Shown one piece after another: positions 17,345-25,644 of a DNA stretch of 64,000 bases. The notes under the pieces were generated by a model. It was not told the origin of the DNA, ran no database searches, and saw only the letters and a program-made list of their open reading frames with translations. This DNA is from Burkholderia ubonensis subsp. mesacidophila (GTDB lineage: Bacteria; Pseudomonadota; Gammaproteobacteria; Burkholderiales; Burkholderiaceae). Positions within the stretch are counted from its first letter, which is position 1, and each line of letters begins with the position of its first letter. Location of the stretch: assembly GCF_002097715.1 (NCBI RefSeq), contig NZ_CP020738.1:3100001-3164000 (forward strand), given 5' to 3'. Position numbers and translations under genes: made by a program.

Positions 17345-17518
17345 TTATTTGCTCGGAACTTCGGCGATATACGAAATATATAGATTCTGCCCCCAGCTGC
17401 TGCCCGAATATTCCGAGAACACCGCATCTTCCCGCGTAATGTTGACGCTGAATCCGGTCGTCGTAACGTTGGTTACCGTCACCGAGAACGTGCCCGGAAA
17501 GCTGATCAGCCGGGTCAC
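17345..17518 (-). pseudogene. C-terminal remnant of an H-type-lectin-like protein
   Basis: Five bases after the YcaO stop a frame begins at GTG (17516-17518) and codes 57 residues to TAA: TRLISFPGTFSVTVTNVTTT, GFSVNITRED, and finally WGQNLYISYIAEVPSK. The 'VTNVTTTGFSVNI ... W ... ISYIA' pattern is that of the last strands of H-type lectin domains, which are normally about 70-100 residues and begin earlier ('I..F...F...P.V'). The N-terminal strands are missing and a stop codon precedes the frame. Base composition is lower than the YcaO gene. It is most likely the tail of a lectin gene cut off when the TOMM cluster and the low-GC islet were joined. Translation as a short peptide cannot be excluded. 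Confidence 0.5.
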
Positions 17519-17522
17519 GGCG

Positions 17523-19760
17523 TCAAAGAAAGAGCAGTGCGTCGTTCAACGACGATTCGCGTCGCGGCTGCTCGCACCACCCCAACTCCACCGGAACCGC
17601 ATAGAGACGCCGCGCACCGAAACGCGGCCAGAAATGACAAAGCCCCGGCGCGATGACTTGCGCAACGGACAACCCGATGTCGGGCCGCGTCTTGTCGACC
17701 ACGAGCACATCCATGCCGGCCGACGCGATTTTCCCGACGCAATGCGCAATGGCCTCCGACAACGTGTCCGCGTCGACGGACTGCCACGTCGAGCTTGTCG
17801 TGCAGCGCACGCCGTTCGCCGGATACAGGAATTCCGTAACGGAAAGCTGCGTGCGATCCCACGGGTGCGGTGCATCCGCCGCGAGATCGAGCAACTGGTT
17901 GACTTCGGTCAGCGCGCGCTGCACAGCGATACGGGCTTCCGGATGACAGCCGAAGCCGATCGAGAAGCGTCCGTCGACCGGATTTTCGGCAAGCGCGGCC
18001 ACTGCCGGCACGCCGAGATCGTGCGTGATATCGAGCGCCCACAGACGCCACCCGAGCACTTCGTATTCCTGCACGAGCGCATCGAAATACGGATCAGCGA
18101 AACTCGCGAGATCGATGCCGGGGCGAGGGATCTGGTTGTACCACCAGATCGCGACCGCATCGCGCTCGATCAATTCGAGCATGCCTTGCAGAATCGCCTC
18201 GTCGAGGCACGATCCCGCCGCGCAGCCGTTGGGGTTGTGCACGCATGCCGCGTCGGGTTGCGCGCTGTCAGGTGTCTCTGCATAGCAGTAGCTCAGCGGC
18301 ACGAGGCGGCGCTTGCCCGTCACGAGCGACCACGCAGGCGTCCAGTCGATGACGTCACGCGCCGTGAAGCGCGGCGGCACTTGCTTTCGAACGTCGCGCG
18401 TCAATGCGTTGATGGCCTCGCGCTCGTCGAATTGCCGTTCGCTGAACTGCTGAAGATCGTTGACGTGAATCGGTGCGACATCACCTGCCGGATCGGCGAG
18501 AAGCCCTTCCATGCTGCCGGTCACCGTCGCTTCGTCACCCTGATAAACGCTGCTGAATCGCTCGAGCGCCTCGCACAGCGCGCTCGCGCGGGCTTGATCG
18601 TCGGTGCGGCCCTTGCCGGAGCAGATCCGGTCGAACCGGTTGCTGCTCGGCACGGCGGCCGGACACACGAGAAAACCGGACGCATAGACCTTGCGCATGC
18701 CGGCGTGTCGTTTCGGCATCGGGTGCAGATAGGTGATCGCGCCGCAGATCGGCGAGATCAGATGGGCATGGCGCTCGAACACCTGGTGCGGATCGGCGGT
18801 GCGGTAGCCGCCGTCGGCACGCTTGAACAGCGTGCGATCGGCGAGTTGCGGCGCACGCGCCGCCTGCTCGTGCATCCATGCGGGATTGCCGCAGCGCGGA
18901 CATTGGGGTCGCCTGAGCACACGGTGCTGCTCGGTGGCCAGCGTGTCGATGCGCTGCGACACGATACGCGTTCGCGCGCGCTCCGCTGCGGCGCGGCCGA
19001 CCGCGATCTGCTCGACCGCCGCCGCAACGAGCGCCGCGGCGGCGGCGGCCCCGGCGCGCGAGACGGCCGGCGGCAGACGAATCGCGCCGCTGCCGTGGTG
19101 GCGCGCGAGCAGCGCTTCGACAGGCCGGTTGATGCGAATCCAGTAGCGCACGCATTCGATGCACGGTGCATCGGCAAGCGTGCCGTCGTCGGCCAGCAGC
19201 GGCCCGATCAGCGTCTGCACGCCGTTCGCCGCCACGACGAGCAGCGCGCCGCCGCGCGACGTGATGCGCGCGGCGAAATCGGCAAGATCGTCGCGGTCGT
19301 GGGAGTCGACGATCGCGATGGTCAATGCGGCGTCCGGCGCGACGTCGATGCCTGCCGTCGCAAGCGCTTGCCTGAACGCGGCAGCGTCGGCGCCGAACGC
19401 TTCGACCGCGACGCGAAGCTGCGCGGCGCGCGCGCACGCGGCGTCGCCGTCGAGTCCGGCGCGTTCGAAAAAGCCGCGCGCCGAATCGTCGTCGTGCGGC
19501 AAATCGGCGCGCACGTACCCGCGACGCACCAGATGATCGAGTCCGGCAAGCACGTCCCATTCTCCGAACGTGCCGGCGAGCGATGTCACGATCTCGGCGA
19601 TCGTCATCCGCGCCCGCAAGCAGGCGGCAATCCGCACGAAGATCGCGCCGGACAGCATCGCGCGCTTGAATTCGTCGACGACGAACAGCGTCTCGAGCCC
19701 CACATCTAGCACGAGCAAATGCGGCTTGAAGCGCAACACGCGGGAAAAATCGTCGAGCAT
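17523..19760 (-). CDS. TOMM cyclodehydratase: E1-like leader-binding domain fused to YcaO
   Basis: The 745-residue fusion converts Ser/Thr/Cys of a precursor peptide to azolines. Residues 1-310 are the E1/ThiF-like (SagC-type) partner with a RiPP-recognition N-terminus and two CxxC pairs (C200/C203 and C287/C290), the usual structural zinc site. Residues 320-745 are YcaO: SGKGRTDDQARASALCEALE (381-400) is the ATP/Mg signature, and NPNGCAAGS, GMLELIERDA are further YcaO motifs. The ATG at 19760 has GGAA upstream. The C-terminus ends LNDALLFL with no PxPxP, unlike many azole-forming YcaO proteins. It follows the two precursor genes on the same strand, 94 bases downstream. Confidence 0.92.
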   Translation of the reverse strand: MLDDFSRVLRFKPHLLVLDVGLETLFVVDEFKRAMLSGAIFVRIAACLRARMTIAEIVTSLAGTFGEWDVLAGLDHLVRRGYVRADLPHDDDSARGFFERAGLDGDAACARAAQLRVAVEAFGADAAAFRQALATAGIDVAPDAALTIAIVDSHDRDDLADFAARITSRGGALLVVAANGVQTLIGPLLADDGTLADAPCIECVRYWIRINRPVEALLARHHGSGAIRLPPAVSRAGAAAAAALVAAAVEQIAVGRAAAERARTRIVSQRIDTLATEQHRVLRRPQCPRCGNPAWMHEQAARAPQLADRTLFKRADGGYRTADPHQVFERHAHLISPICGAITYLHPMPKRHAGMRKVYASGFLVCPAAVPSSNRFDRICSGKGRTDDQARASALCEALERFSSVYQGDEATVTGSMEGLLADPAGDVAPIHVNDLQQFSERQFDEREAINALTRDVRKQVPPRFTARDVIDWTPAWSLVTGKRRLVPLSYCYAETPDSAQPDAACVHNPNGCAAGSCLDEAILQGMLELIERDAVAIWWYNQIPRPGIDLASFADPYFDALVQEYEVLGWRLWALDITHDLGVPAVAALAENPVDGRFSIGFGCHPEARIAVQRALTEVNQLLDLAADAPHPWDRTQLSVTEFLYPANGVRCTTSSTWQSVDADTLSEAIAHCVGKIASAGMDVLVVDKTRPDIGLSVAQVIAPGLCHFWPRFGARRLYAVPVELGWCEQPRRESSLNDALLFL

Positions 19761-19854
19761 CGTCGGGTTCCGTGGAAGGAATCGCTAGCGAGGTCGGCGC
19801 GGCCCGTCCGTCCGGCACGGGCCACACCGCGGTGCGTGACTCAGGCGCGCAAGA

Positions 19855-20223
19855 TCAGCAGCAGGTGAACAGGTAGCTCGGCCCGGCGTCGCAATAGGCC
19901 GCGAGCGCGACAGCCTCCTCGCTCAAGGGCGCCGGTTTCTCCGGTATGCCGACCCACATGGTGTTCAGCGGCAGGTGCCACTTCCCTTCTCCGCTCCCGT
20001 CACCGCTACTCTTCCAGCCATAGGCACTGCCCGGTTCGACGATCTCGAGGTCGATGATCCATGGGCTTTGATAACCGAAATGTTTCGCAAGCGCATCGAA
20101 CGGATTCTTCAGCAAATCCTTCTTGAATTCCGGATCCTTCCAGGAAAGCGCGATCGCGCGCAAATAGACCTTCTGAAACTCGAGCATCGATTCGAGCGTC
20201 GGATTAGCGTTGTTCTTTGCCAT
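19855..20223 (-). CDS. TOMM precursor peptide 1 with NHLP leader and Cys-rich tail
   Basis: The 122-residue protein has a nitrile-hydratase-alpha-like leader: FQKVYLRAIALSWKDPEF, KNPFDALAKHFGY, then an acidic strand. The C-terminal 40 residues are the likely modified region, ending YCDAGPSYLFTCC with C111, C121 and C122 plus Ser and Thr for azole formation. It belongs to the B. mallei-type NHLP TOMM precursors (the BMA_0021/0022 family, as I recall the name). The ATG at 20223 follows AGGGA. It lies 19 bases after precursor 2 and before the YcaO gene. No GG cleavage site is obvious before the tail, but a GSGEG stretch occurs at 76-80. Confidence 0.85.
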   Translation of the reverse strand: MAKNNANPTLESMLEFQKVYLRAIALSWKDPEFKKDLLKNPFDALAKHFGYQSPWIIDLEIVEPGSAYGWKSSGDGSGEGKWHLPLNTMWVGIPEKPAPLSEEAVALAAYCDAGPSYLFTCC

Positions 20224-20242
20224 GTCGGATTCCCTGGTGTCA

Positions 20243-20587
20243 TCAATCCATGATGGTGATGTGGTTCGCGTTATAGGCGGCGAGCGCCTGCGCGAATTGC
20301 GCTTCATCCTTCGGTGCGGGAGGCAGGACCAGGGTGAGCTTGTTGTTGTGGCCGGAGGTCCAGTCTCCGTTGACGTCCGGTGTCCACTTCGACGATTTGT
20401 CCTGCACCTTCAGGTCGAGCTGAAATGGAAAGTCGTACTTGAATTGTTTTTTCAACGTCTTGACCGGATGTTTCTCCAGTTCCTTGCGAAAATCCTCGGA
20501 CTGCCATGCGAGGGCGATCGCCCGGATGATCACGGCTCGATATTCGAGAAACTGTTCGTACGTCGGCAAACGGTGCTTTTCGTTCAT
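20243..20587 (-). CDS. TOMM precursor peptide 2 with NHLP leader and no cysteine
   Basis: The 114-residue paralogue of precursor 1 shares the leader layout (FLEYRAVIIRAIALAWQSED, KHPVKTLKKQFKYDFPFQLD). It has no cysteine at all, so any heterocycle would have to come from Ser/Thr; the tail reads LAAYNANHITIMD. It has a strong AGGAG before the ATG at 20587, better than precursor 1. It may be a modified product of a two-peptide system, a substrate modified otherwise, or a partner/chaperone. It begins 33 bases after the kinase/cyclase gene and is clearly in the same operon. Confidence 0.85.
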   Translation of the reverse strand: MNEKHRLPTYEQFLEYRAVIIRAIALAWQSEDFRKELEKHPVKTLKKQFKYDFPFQLDLKVQDKSSKWTPDVNGDWTSGHNNKLTLVLPPAPKDEAQFAQALAAYNANHITIMD

Positions 20588-20620
20588 CGGTGTGTTCTCC
20601 TGACAGAAGAATGGAACCAC

Positions 20621-23600
20621 TTACTGCAACGCATGCAACATCTCTTCGGCTTGCCTGACGATACGGACCATGCCCGCCGTCGTTGCAATCCCGAATGCGC
20701 GCCGGCACGCGGCCAACCCAGCCTCGCCGCTGCCGCGCCGATCGGCCTGGCGCAGGTACTCGCACTTTTTCAGCAGCAGTTGCGCTTCGTAATAACGCTC
20801 CCCGGTCGCATCGCACCATGCGAGGCATTGCTCGATCTGCGCGAGCGCGGCGTCGTAGTCGCCGCGCTCGGCATCCATCTCGGCGAGCAGCGACGCGTAG
20901 TAGGTCAGGCCGAGCAGCCCGCCGGATTGCCGCTGCGCTTCGAGGTGCACGGCGGCCTCCGCGCGATCCGCTCGCGTCCATGCATGAATGATCGCGACGT
21001 AGTGCTCGACCGCGCGCAGCCGATGCGCGTCCGACAGGCGGAGAATCGCGTCCGCCGCGGCGCGGGCCGCGCCGCGGTCGCCGGCCAGCTGGTGCATGCG
21101 CGCGAGGTACATCATCGTGACGCCCAGCGTCGGCAAATGGTCAAGGCAGGCCGCGCAGTACACGGCCTCGCGCGCCATCGCGAGCGCCCCCTGCGGATCG
21201 TCGTCGACGCACCAGCGCACGCTTGCGAGCGACGCCATCGTCCACGCACGCGTATCGAGCCCCAGGATGCGCCGATGGTCCACGTCGCGCCGCACGTCGT
21301 AGCCGGCCAGCGCCGCCTCGAAAGCCACCCGGGCGCGCGCATAGTGGCCGTCGACCCACAGGCCCATGCCGCGCATCGCGTCCGCCGCGACCTGGACGCC
21401 GGCGTCGCCGCGCTCGGCGGCGAGCGCGTCGAGCCGCCTGCTGATCCCGCGCACGGTGGGGCGATCGCCGGCGACGTGGTAGTAGGTCGACAGCGTCCAT
21501 AGCGCGCTGATCGCGAGCTCCTGGTCGTCGAGCGTCTGCACTTGCCGCAACAGCTGCTCCGCATGCTCGCGCACCTGCGGATCGGCCCAGCCGAACCGCG
21601 CCATCGTCGCGTGCGTCAACGTGGCGCGGATGCGCGCGCTGTCGTGCTCGCGTTGTGCGTAGTCGGCGTCGACGAGCCAGTCGGACACGGCCTGCCCGTA
21701 GCGGATCGCGTCGTCGTACCGGGAACGTTCGAGTGCGCGACGCGCGGCTGTGATCCCATGGCCGATCGCGTCAGCGAAGGCGCCCGCGTGCGCGAAGTGC
21801 CTGGCGACGCCGAACGCATGCGCACCGGCCCCGCGATCGGCTTCCACGGCCAGCGCGCGGCCCACGCGCGCATGGTTGCTGCGCCGCACGGCGGGCGGCA
21901 TCGATTCATAGGCCGCATCGCGAATCAGCGCGTGGCGGAACGAATAGAACACGCGATCGCGCCGATGCTGCGCGTACACGATGCGCTCCTCGAGCAGGAG
22001 CCGCAGATGCGCGTCGAGCGTGGCCCGATCGTGCGGCGACGCGCCGGCGAGCAATTGCGCATCCACTTCGAGCCCGATGGTCGCGGCGAGCTGCGCGGTG
22101 TCGCGCGCGTCGTCGATCCAGTCGAACGCGAGACCCAGCATGCCGCCGAGACTGACCGGCAGCGGATCAGGGTCCGTTGTCCGCAGCCCCGGCAGCGCGC
22201 CGTCCGCGTGGGTCATCGCACCGCTCGTCACGAGCTCGCGCGCGACTTCCTCGATGAACAGCGGAATGCCCGCCGTGCGTTGGGCAAGCTGGCCGAGCCA
22301 GGCCGGATCGAGCGCGCGCTGGCCGAGCAGCGCCGAGACCAGGCGCTGCGCGTCGTCGCGCGACAGGCGGCGCAGCACGAGGCGCTCGGTCGAGCCGCGC
22401 CAGCGGCCGAGCTTGTCGGGGCGCGACGTGAGCACGACGCAGATGGCCCGCGCGCGCGACGAACGCCGCAGGAACGCGAGAAAGTCCTCCGTCGAGCGGT
22501 CGAGCCACTGGACGTCCTCGACGACGAGCAGGATCGGCGCATCGTGGCCGAGCGAGACGATCAGTTGCACCAGGACGTCGAACAGCGCGTGCTGTTCGCG
22601 CGCGCTCGACCACAGGAACCCCTTGGCGTCGCACGGCAGCCCGAGCCAGGTCGCGAGCGCGACACGGGCCGCCGCATGATCGCATTCGAGCGGCGCGATC
22701 ATCTCGTCGATCGCCGCGAGTGCGAGATCGACGGGGCAATCGGCGTCGATGTGCCAATGCGCGCCGATAAACCGCAGGATCGGAAACAGCGCATGATTCT
22801 CCCGCTCCGGCAGACATGCGCAATGCGCGAACGCATGGCCCTGCGCCCGGACCGCCTCGCACAGCTCGTGGACGAGGCGCGACTTGCCGATGCCGGCCTC
22901 GCCGACGACGAGCTTCGGCACGCCGTGCGGCGCAGGCTCGCCACGCGTCTCGCGACGCTGCCATGCGAGCGCCGCCTGCCACGCGCGCAGCAGCGCGTCG
23001 AGTTCGCGCGCGCGGCCGACCATCGGCGCCATCACGCGCTCGTCGAGCGAATCGAACGGGGTGTCGGCGCGACGCTCGCCGAGCAATTCATGGACCGGCT
23101 GCGGCGCGAGGCCCGCGCGCGTCAGCCGCAGCGGGGTCGGCCGATAGTCTGCATGCCGTTCGAGGGACCGCCGGGCATCGTCGCTGATCAGAATCTGCCC
23201 CGGCTCGGCAAGACGCAGCAGCCTCGACGTCGCGGCGGGCGTCGACACGCCCGACATCAGCGACGCGTGAGCGAGAACCTGCCCGACGTGAATCGCGGCG
23301 GCCACTTCCACGCGCCAGCTTTCGCCGGCGGTGCGGCTGCCGGAAGCCGGCGGCGCCGGCAGCCGCGCGCGCGCGGCGACCCGCACCATGTCGAGCGCCG
23401 CGCGCGCCGCACGGCGCGCGGGCCGGTCGATATCGCCTTGTACGCCGAAATGGAACAGCAGCGTGTCGCCGAGCCGCCCGCCGGCCTGTGCACCATAACC
23501 GACGGCGATGTCCGCGCACTTCGTCAGCCATTGCTCTTCATAGCCGTCGAGCGCGTCCCCGTGATCGGCGCCGGCATGCCGCTGCCGGCCCTCTCCGGCG

Positions 23601-24646
23601 ATCGTGACGCAGCAGCACAGCGTGGTGATCTGCCGGTACTCGCCGACCGCGCCGGTCGTCTCGCCGCGCGGCGCGAGCGTGCGCGCGCGCCGGCTCGCAC
23701 GGCACGCATCGAATTGGCCGACGAGCGCGGCGAAGTTGAGCGCGCGAAACTGCACGGCGAGTTCGTCGGCCGATGCGGCGCGCTGCTCCGGATTCTTGTT
23801 CAACGCGCGGCGCAGTACCGAGCCGAGCGGATGCGACGCGATCGACGGAGGCAGCGCGATATCGACCGGGCTGAGCTGCTGATAGAGAATGTCGGCCACG
23901 CTCGCGCCATGCATGACGACCTCGCCCGTCAGGCATTCGATGACGACGAGGCCCCACGCGTACAGATCGCTCTTGAGCGTCGGCGCCTCGTTGCGCAATT
24001 GCTCGGGCGCGCAATATTGCGGCGAGCCGAGCACTTCGGTCGCCTGCGTCGCCGTCCGGCTCTCGACATCCTCCGTGCCGGGCAGCAATGCGCCGATGCC
24101 GAAATCGAGGAGCTTCGCGTGCGGCCCGTCGTCGGCCAAGGCGATCACGATGTTTTGCGGCTTCAGGTCCCGATGCACGACGCCTCGCCGATGCGCGGCC
24201 GCGAGCGCGTCGAGCACCTCCGTCATCAGTCGGCCCGTGTCGACGGCCGACAGCGGCCCGTCGTCCGCAAGCCGGTCGTGCAGGGTTCGGCCCTGCACGA
24301 ACTCGAATACGGCGAACAGGCGCCCGTCAGGCGCTTCCCCCTTGTCCAGCAGCGCCACGATATTCGGGTGTCGCAGCCCTTCGCACAGATGCGTCTCGCG
24401 CCGAAAGCGCGCCCGCTGGCGCGCGCGCTCCGCCGCGGACTTCGCCGCATCGTCCCGCATCAGCTTGATGGCGACGTCCTGCCCCGTGTCGCCGCAGGTG
24501 GCGCGAAAAACCACGCCGTAGCCGCCTTCGCCCAGCAGCGGGCCGAGACGGTAGCGCCGCTTGCCGGCGAGTTCGGCGAACGGCGCGCCCGGCACGACCG
24601 GCTCGCGGTACGCGGGAAGCGCCACGTCCGTTTCCGTCGTGCTCAT
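20621..24646 (-). CDS. TOMM-system Ser/Thr kinase / class III cyclase / AAA ATPase fusion
   Basis: A 1341-residue protein matching the 'TOMM system kinase/cyclase fusion' architecture. Residues 30-300 are a Hanks-type kinase with all key residues: GEGGYG (40-44 region), K61, HRD with D160, DFG at 181-183, and an APE in YCAPEQ. Residues 337-525 are a class III cyclase domain; the second metal Asp is present (D394) but the first is replaced (TTLCCCVTI). Residues 540 on are an AguB/MalT-like ATPase with Walker A GEAGIGKS (582-589) and a Walker B LLVVEDVQWLD, followed by helical TPR-like repeats to the end. Its ATG overlaps the FHA gene stop (ATGA). It probably senses a signal and controls the cluster. 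Confidence 0.92.
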   Translation of the reverse strand: MSTTETDVALPAYREPVVPGAPFAELAGKRRYRLGPLLGEGGYGVVFRATCGDTGQDVAIKLMRDDAAKSAAERARQRARFRRETHLCEGLRHPNIVALLDKGEAPDGRLFAVFEFVQGRTLHDRLADDGPLSAVDTGRLMTEVLDALAAAHRRGVVHRDLKPQNIVIALADDGPHAKLLDFGIGALLPGTEDVESRTATQATEVLGSPQYCAPEQLRNEAPTLKSDLYAWGLVVIECLTGEVVMHGASVADILYQQLSPVDIALPPSIASHPLGSVLRRALNKNPEQRAASADELAVQFRALNFAALVGQFDACRASRRARTLAPRGETTGAVGEYRQITTLCCCVTIAGEGRQRHAGADHGDALDGYEEQWLTKCADIAVGYGAQAGGRLGDTLLFHFGVQGDIDRPARRAARAALDMVRVAARARLPAPPASGSRTAGESWRVEVAAAIHVGQVLAHASLMSGVSTPAATSRLLRLAEPGQILISDDARRSLERHADYRPTPLRLTRAGLAPQPVHELLGERRADTPFDSLDERVMAPMVGRARELDALLRAWQAALAWQRRETRGEPAPHGVPKLVVGEAGIGKSRLVHELCEAVRAQGHAFAHCACLPERENHALFPILRFIGAHWHIDADCPVDLALAAIDEMIAPLECDHAAARVALATWLGLPCDAKGFLWSSAREQHALFDVLVQLIVSLGHDAPILLVVEDVQWLDRSTEDFLAFLRRSSRARAICVVLTSRPDKLGRWRGSTERLVLRRLSRDDAQRLVSALLGQRALDPAWLGQLAQRTAGIPLFIEEVARELVTSGAMTHADGALPGLRTTDPDPLPVSLGGMLGLAFDWIDDARDTAQLAATIGLEVDAQLLAGASPHDRATLDAHLRLLLEERIVYAQHRRDRVFYSFRHALIRDAAYESMPPAVRRSNHARVGRALAVEADRGAGAHAFGVARHFAHAGAFADAIGHGITAARRALERSRYDDAIRYGQAVSDWLVDADYAQREHDSARIRATLTHATMARFGWADPQVREHAEQLLRQVQTLDDQELAISALWTLSTYYHVAGDRPTVRGISRRLDALAAERGDAGVQVAADAMRGMGLWVDGHYARARVAFEAALAGYDVRRDVDHRRILGLDTRAWTMASLASVRWCVDDDPQGALAMAREAVYCAACLDHLPTLGVTMMYLARMHQLAGDRGAARAAADAILRLSDAHRLRAVEHYVAIIHAWTRADRAEAAVHLEAQRQSGGLLGLTYYASLLAEMDAERGDYDAALAQIEQCLAWCDATGERYYEAQLLLKKCEYLRQADRRGSGEAGLAACRRAFGIATTAGMVRIVRQAEEMLHALQ

Positions 24647-25644
24647 GGCGTCTGGACGGCCGGAGCCGGCGACAGGCGGCGCATGCCGATGCGCGGATCG
24701 ATGCCCGCTGCCGACTGGCACTCGACGTGCTCGCCGCGAATGATGCGGAACGGAAAGTCGCCGAAGCGGACGCTGCCGCGCCGGCGCTCGACGAGCTGGT
24801 TCGTGTCGAGCCCCGGCAGGGCCGCGAATTGCGTCCGCGCGCGGTGAATCTGCACGTTCACATGGGAGTTATCGATGCCGAGCATGCGTGCCAGCCGGTC
24901 AAGCTCGATCCAGCCTTGCGCGGCGGCGTCGTAGCCTGCCTGCATGTCGACGGCGCGCGCTCGCGCAAGCGTGACGAGGCTGTAGTGATGGACGCGCTCG
25001 CCGAGGTCGACCACGCCTCCGCGAACATGCAGCAGCATGCGCACGTGCTCTTCGTTCTGGCTGACGAGGAATTCGAGCAATTGCGCCGGCGCGGCCAGAT
25101 CGGCGGGCGCGCCGAGCAGCATCGTCGAGCTGCTGCGCACGAGCGCCAGGCGCCACACGGCGTCTCCGGCGGCGACTTCGTCGCCGTGACGCAAGGTTCG
25201 CGGCGGCAACGTGTCGTCGCAGAGCCATTCACCGGCCGGCGACTTGACGATCGTCACCGGCCGCGCCGCGTGCGCGGGCAGGATCTGGCGCGCTTCGAGC
25301 ACGATCGGATGCGCCGCGCCACGGATCGGCCAGAGCGTATCGGCGGGGTCGTCGAGCGAATCGACGCGCCACGGCGCGAGGCCCATCTTCCCGAACCGGA
25401 TCACGTCGCCGTGCTTCAGCACCGCGTGCTCGCCGTCGCGCAGCGGCGTGCCCGATACCGACGTGCCGTTGCTGCTGTGATCGTGGAGTTCCCAGCACCT
25501 GCCGATCCAGCGGATATGGGCATGGACGCGGGATACCGACGGATCCAGGATGACCGTGTCGCAGCGCGCGGTGTCGCGACCGAACACGTGATGCGGGCGG
25601 AGCAGGCATGCTTCCCCAGAAGAATCGTTCTTGAGCGTCGCCAT
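24643..25644 (-). CDS. FHA-domain protein with a winged-helix-like C-terminus
   Basis: The 333-residue protein has an N-terminal FHA domain with the phosphothreonine-binding set: GR (22-23), SVSRVHA (36-42) and SSNGT (57-61). The C-terminal 110 residues (WIELDRLARMLGIDNSHVNV, then ARTQFA and VERRRGSVRFGDFPFRIIRG) resemble the OmpR/PhoB-type winged helix, with a recognition-helix-like stretch and a 'ivERR-G-xR' wing. A phospho-peptide sensor coupled to DNA binding is inferred. It is translationally coupled to the kinase gene (ATGA overlap), so the kinase is its obvious partner. It is first in the TOMM operon; a GGGG sits before the ATG at 25644. Confidence 0.8.
   Translation of the reverse strand: MATLKNDSSGEACLLRPHHVFGRDTARCDTVILDPSVSRVHAHIRWIGRCWELHDHSSNGTSVSGTPLRDGEHAVLKHGDVIRFGKMGLAPWRVDSLDDPADTLWPIRGAAHPIVLEARQILPAHAARPVTIVKSPAGEWLCDDTLPPRTLRHGDEVAAGDAVWRLALVRSSSTMLLGAPADLAAPAQLLEFLVSQNEEHVRMLLHVRGGVVDLGERVHHYSLVTLARARAVDMQAGYDAAAQGWIELDRLARMLGIDNSHVNVQIHRARTQFAALPGLDTNQLVERRRGSVRFGDFPFRIIRGEHVECQSAAGIDPRIGMRRLSPAPAVQTP

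Noticed and set aside
16996..17439. 147-codon plus-strand frame through the repeat region
   Set aside because: Spans hairpins and the antisense of the lectin fragment; no coding pattern.
17349..19709. Very long plus-strand open frame opposite the YcaO gene
   Set aside because: Arg/His-rich, no domain pattern, exactly antisense to a gene with clear YcaO motifs; a high-GC shadow.
20621..24646. Possible assignment of the large kinase fusion as an independent LuxR/MalT regulator
   Set aside because: It lacks a LuxR-type HTH at the C-terminus and is embedded in and coupled to the TOMM operon.
21542..24847. 1100-codon plus-strand open frame opposite the kinase/cyclase gene
   Set aside because: Low-complexity Arg/Ala/Glu sequence without motifs, antisense to a fully recognisable multidomain protein.
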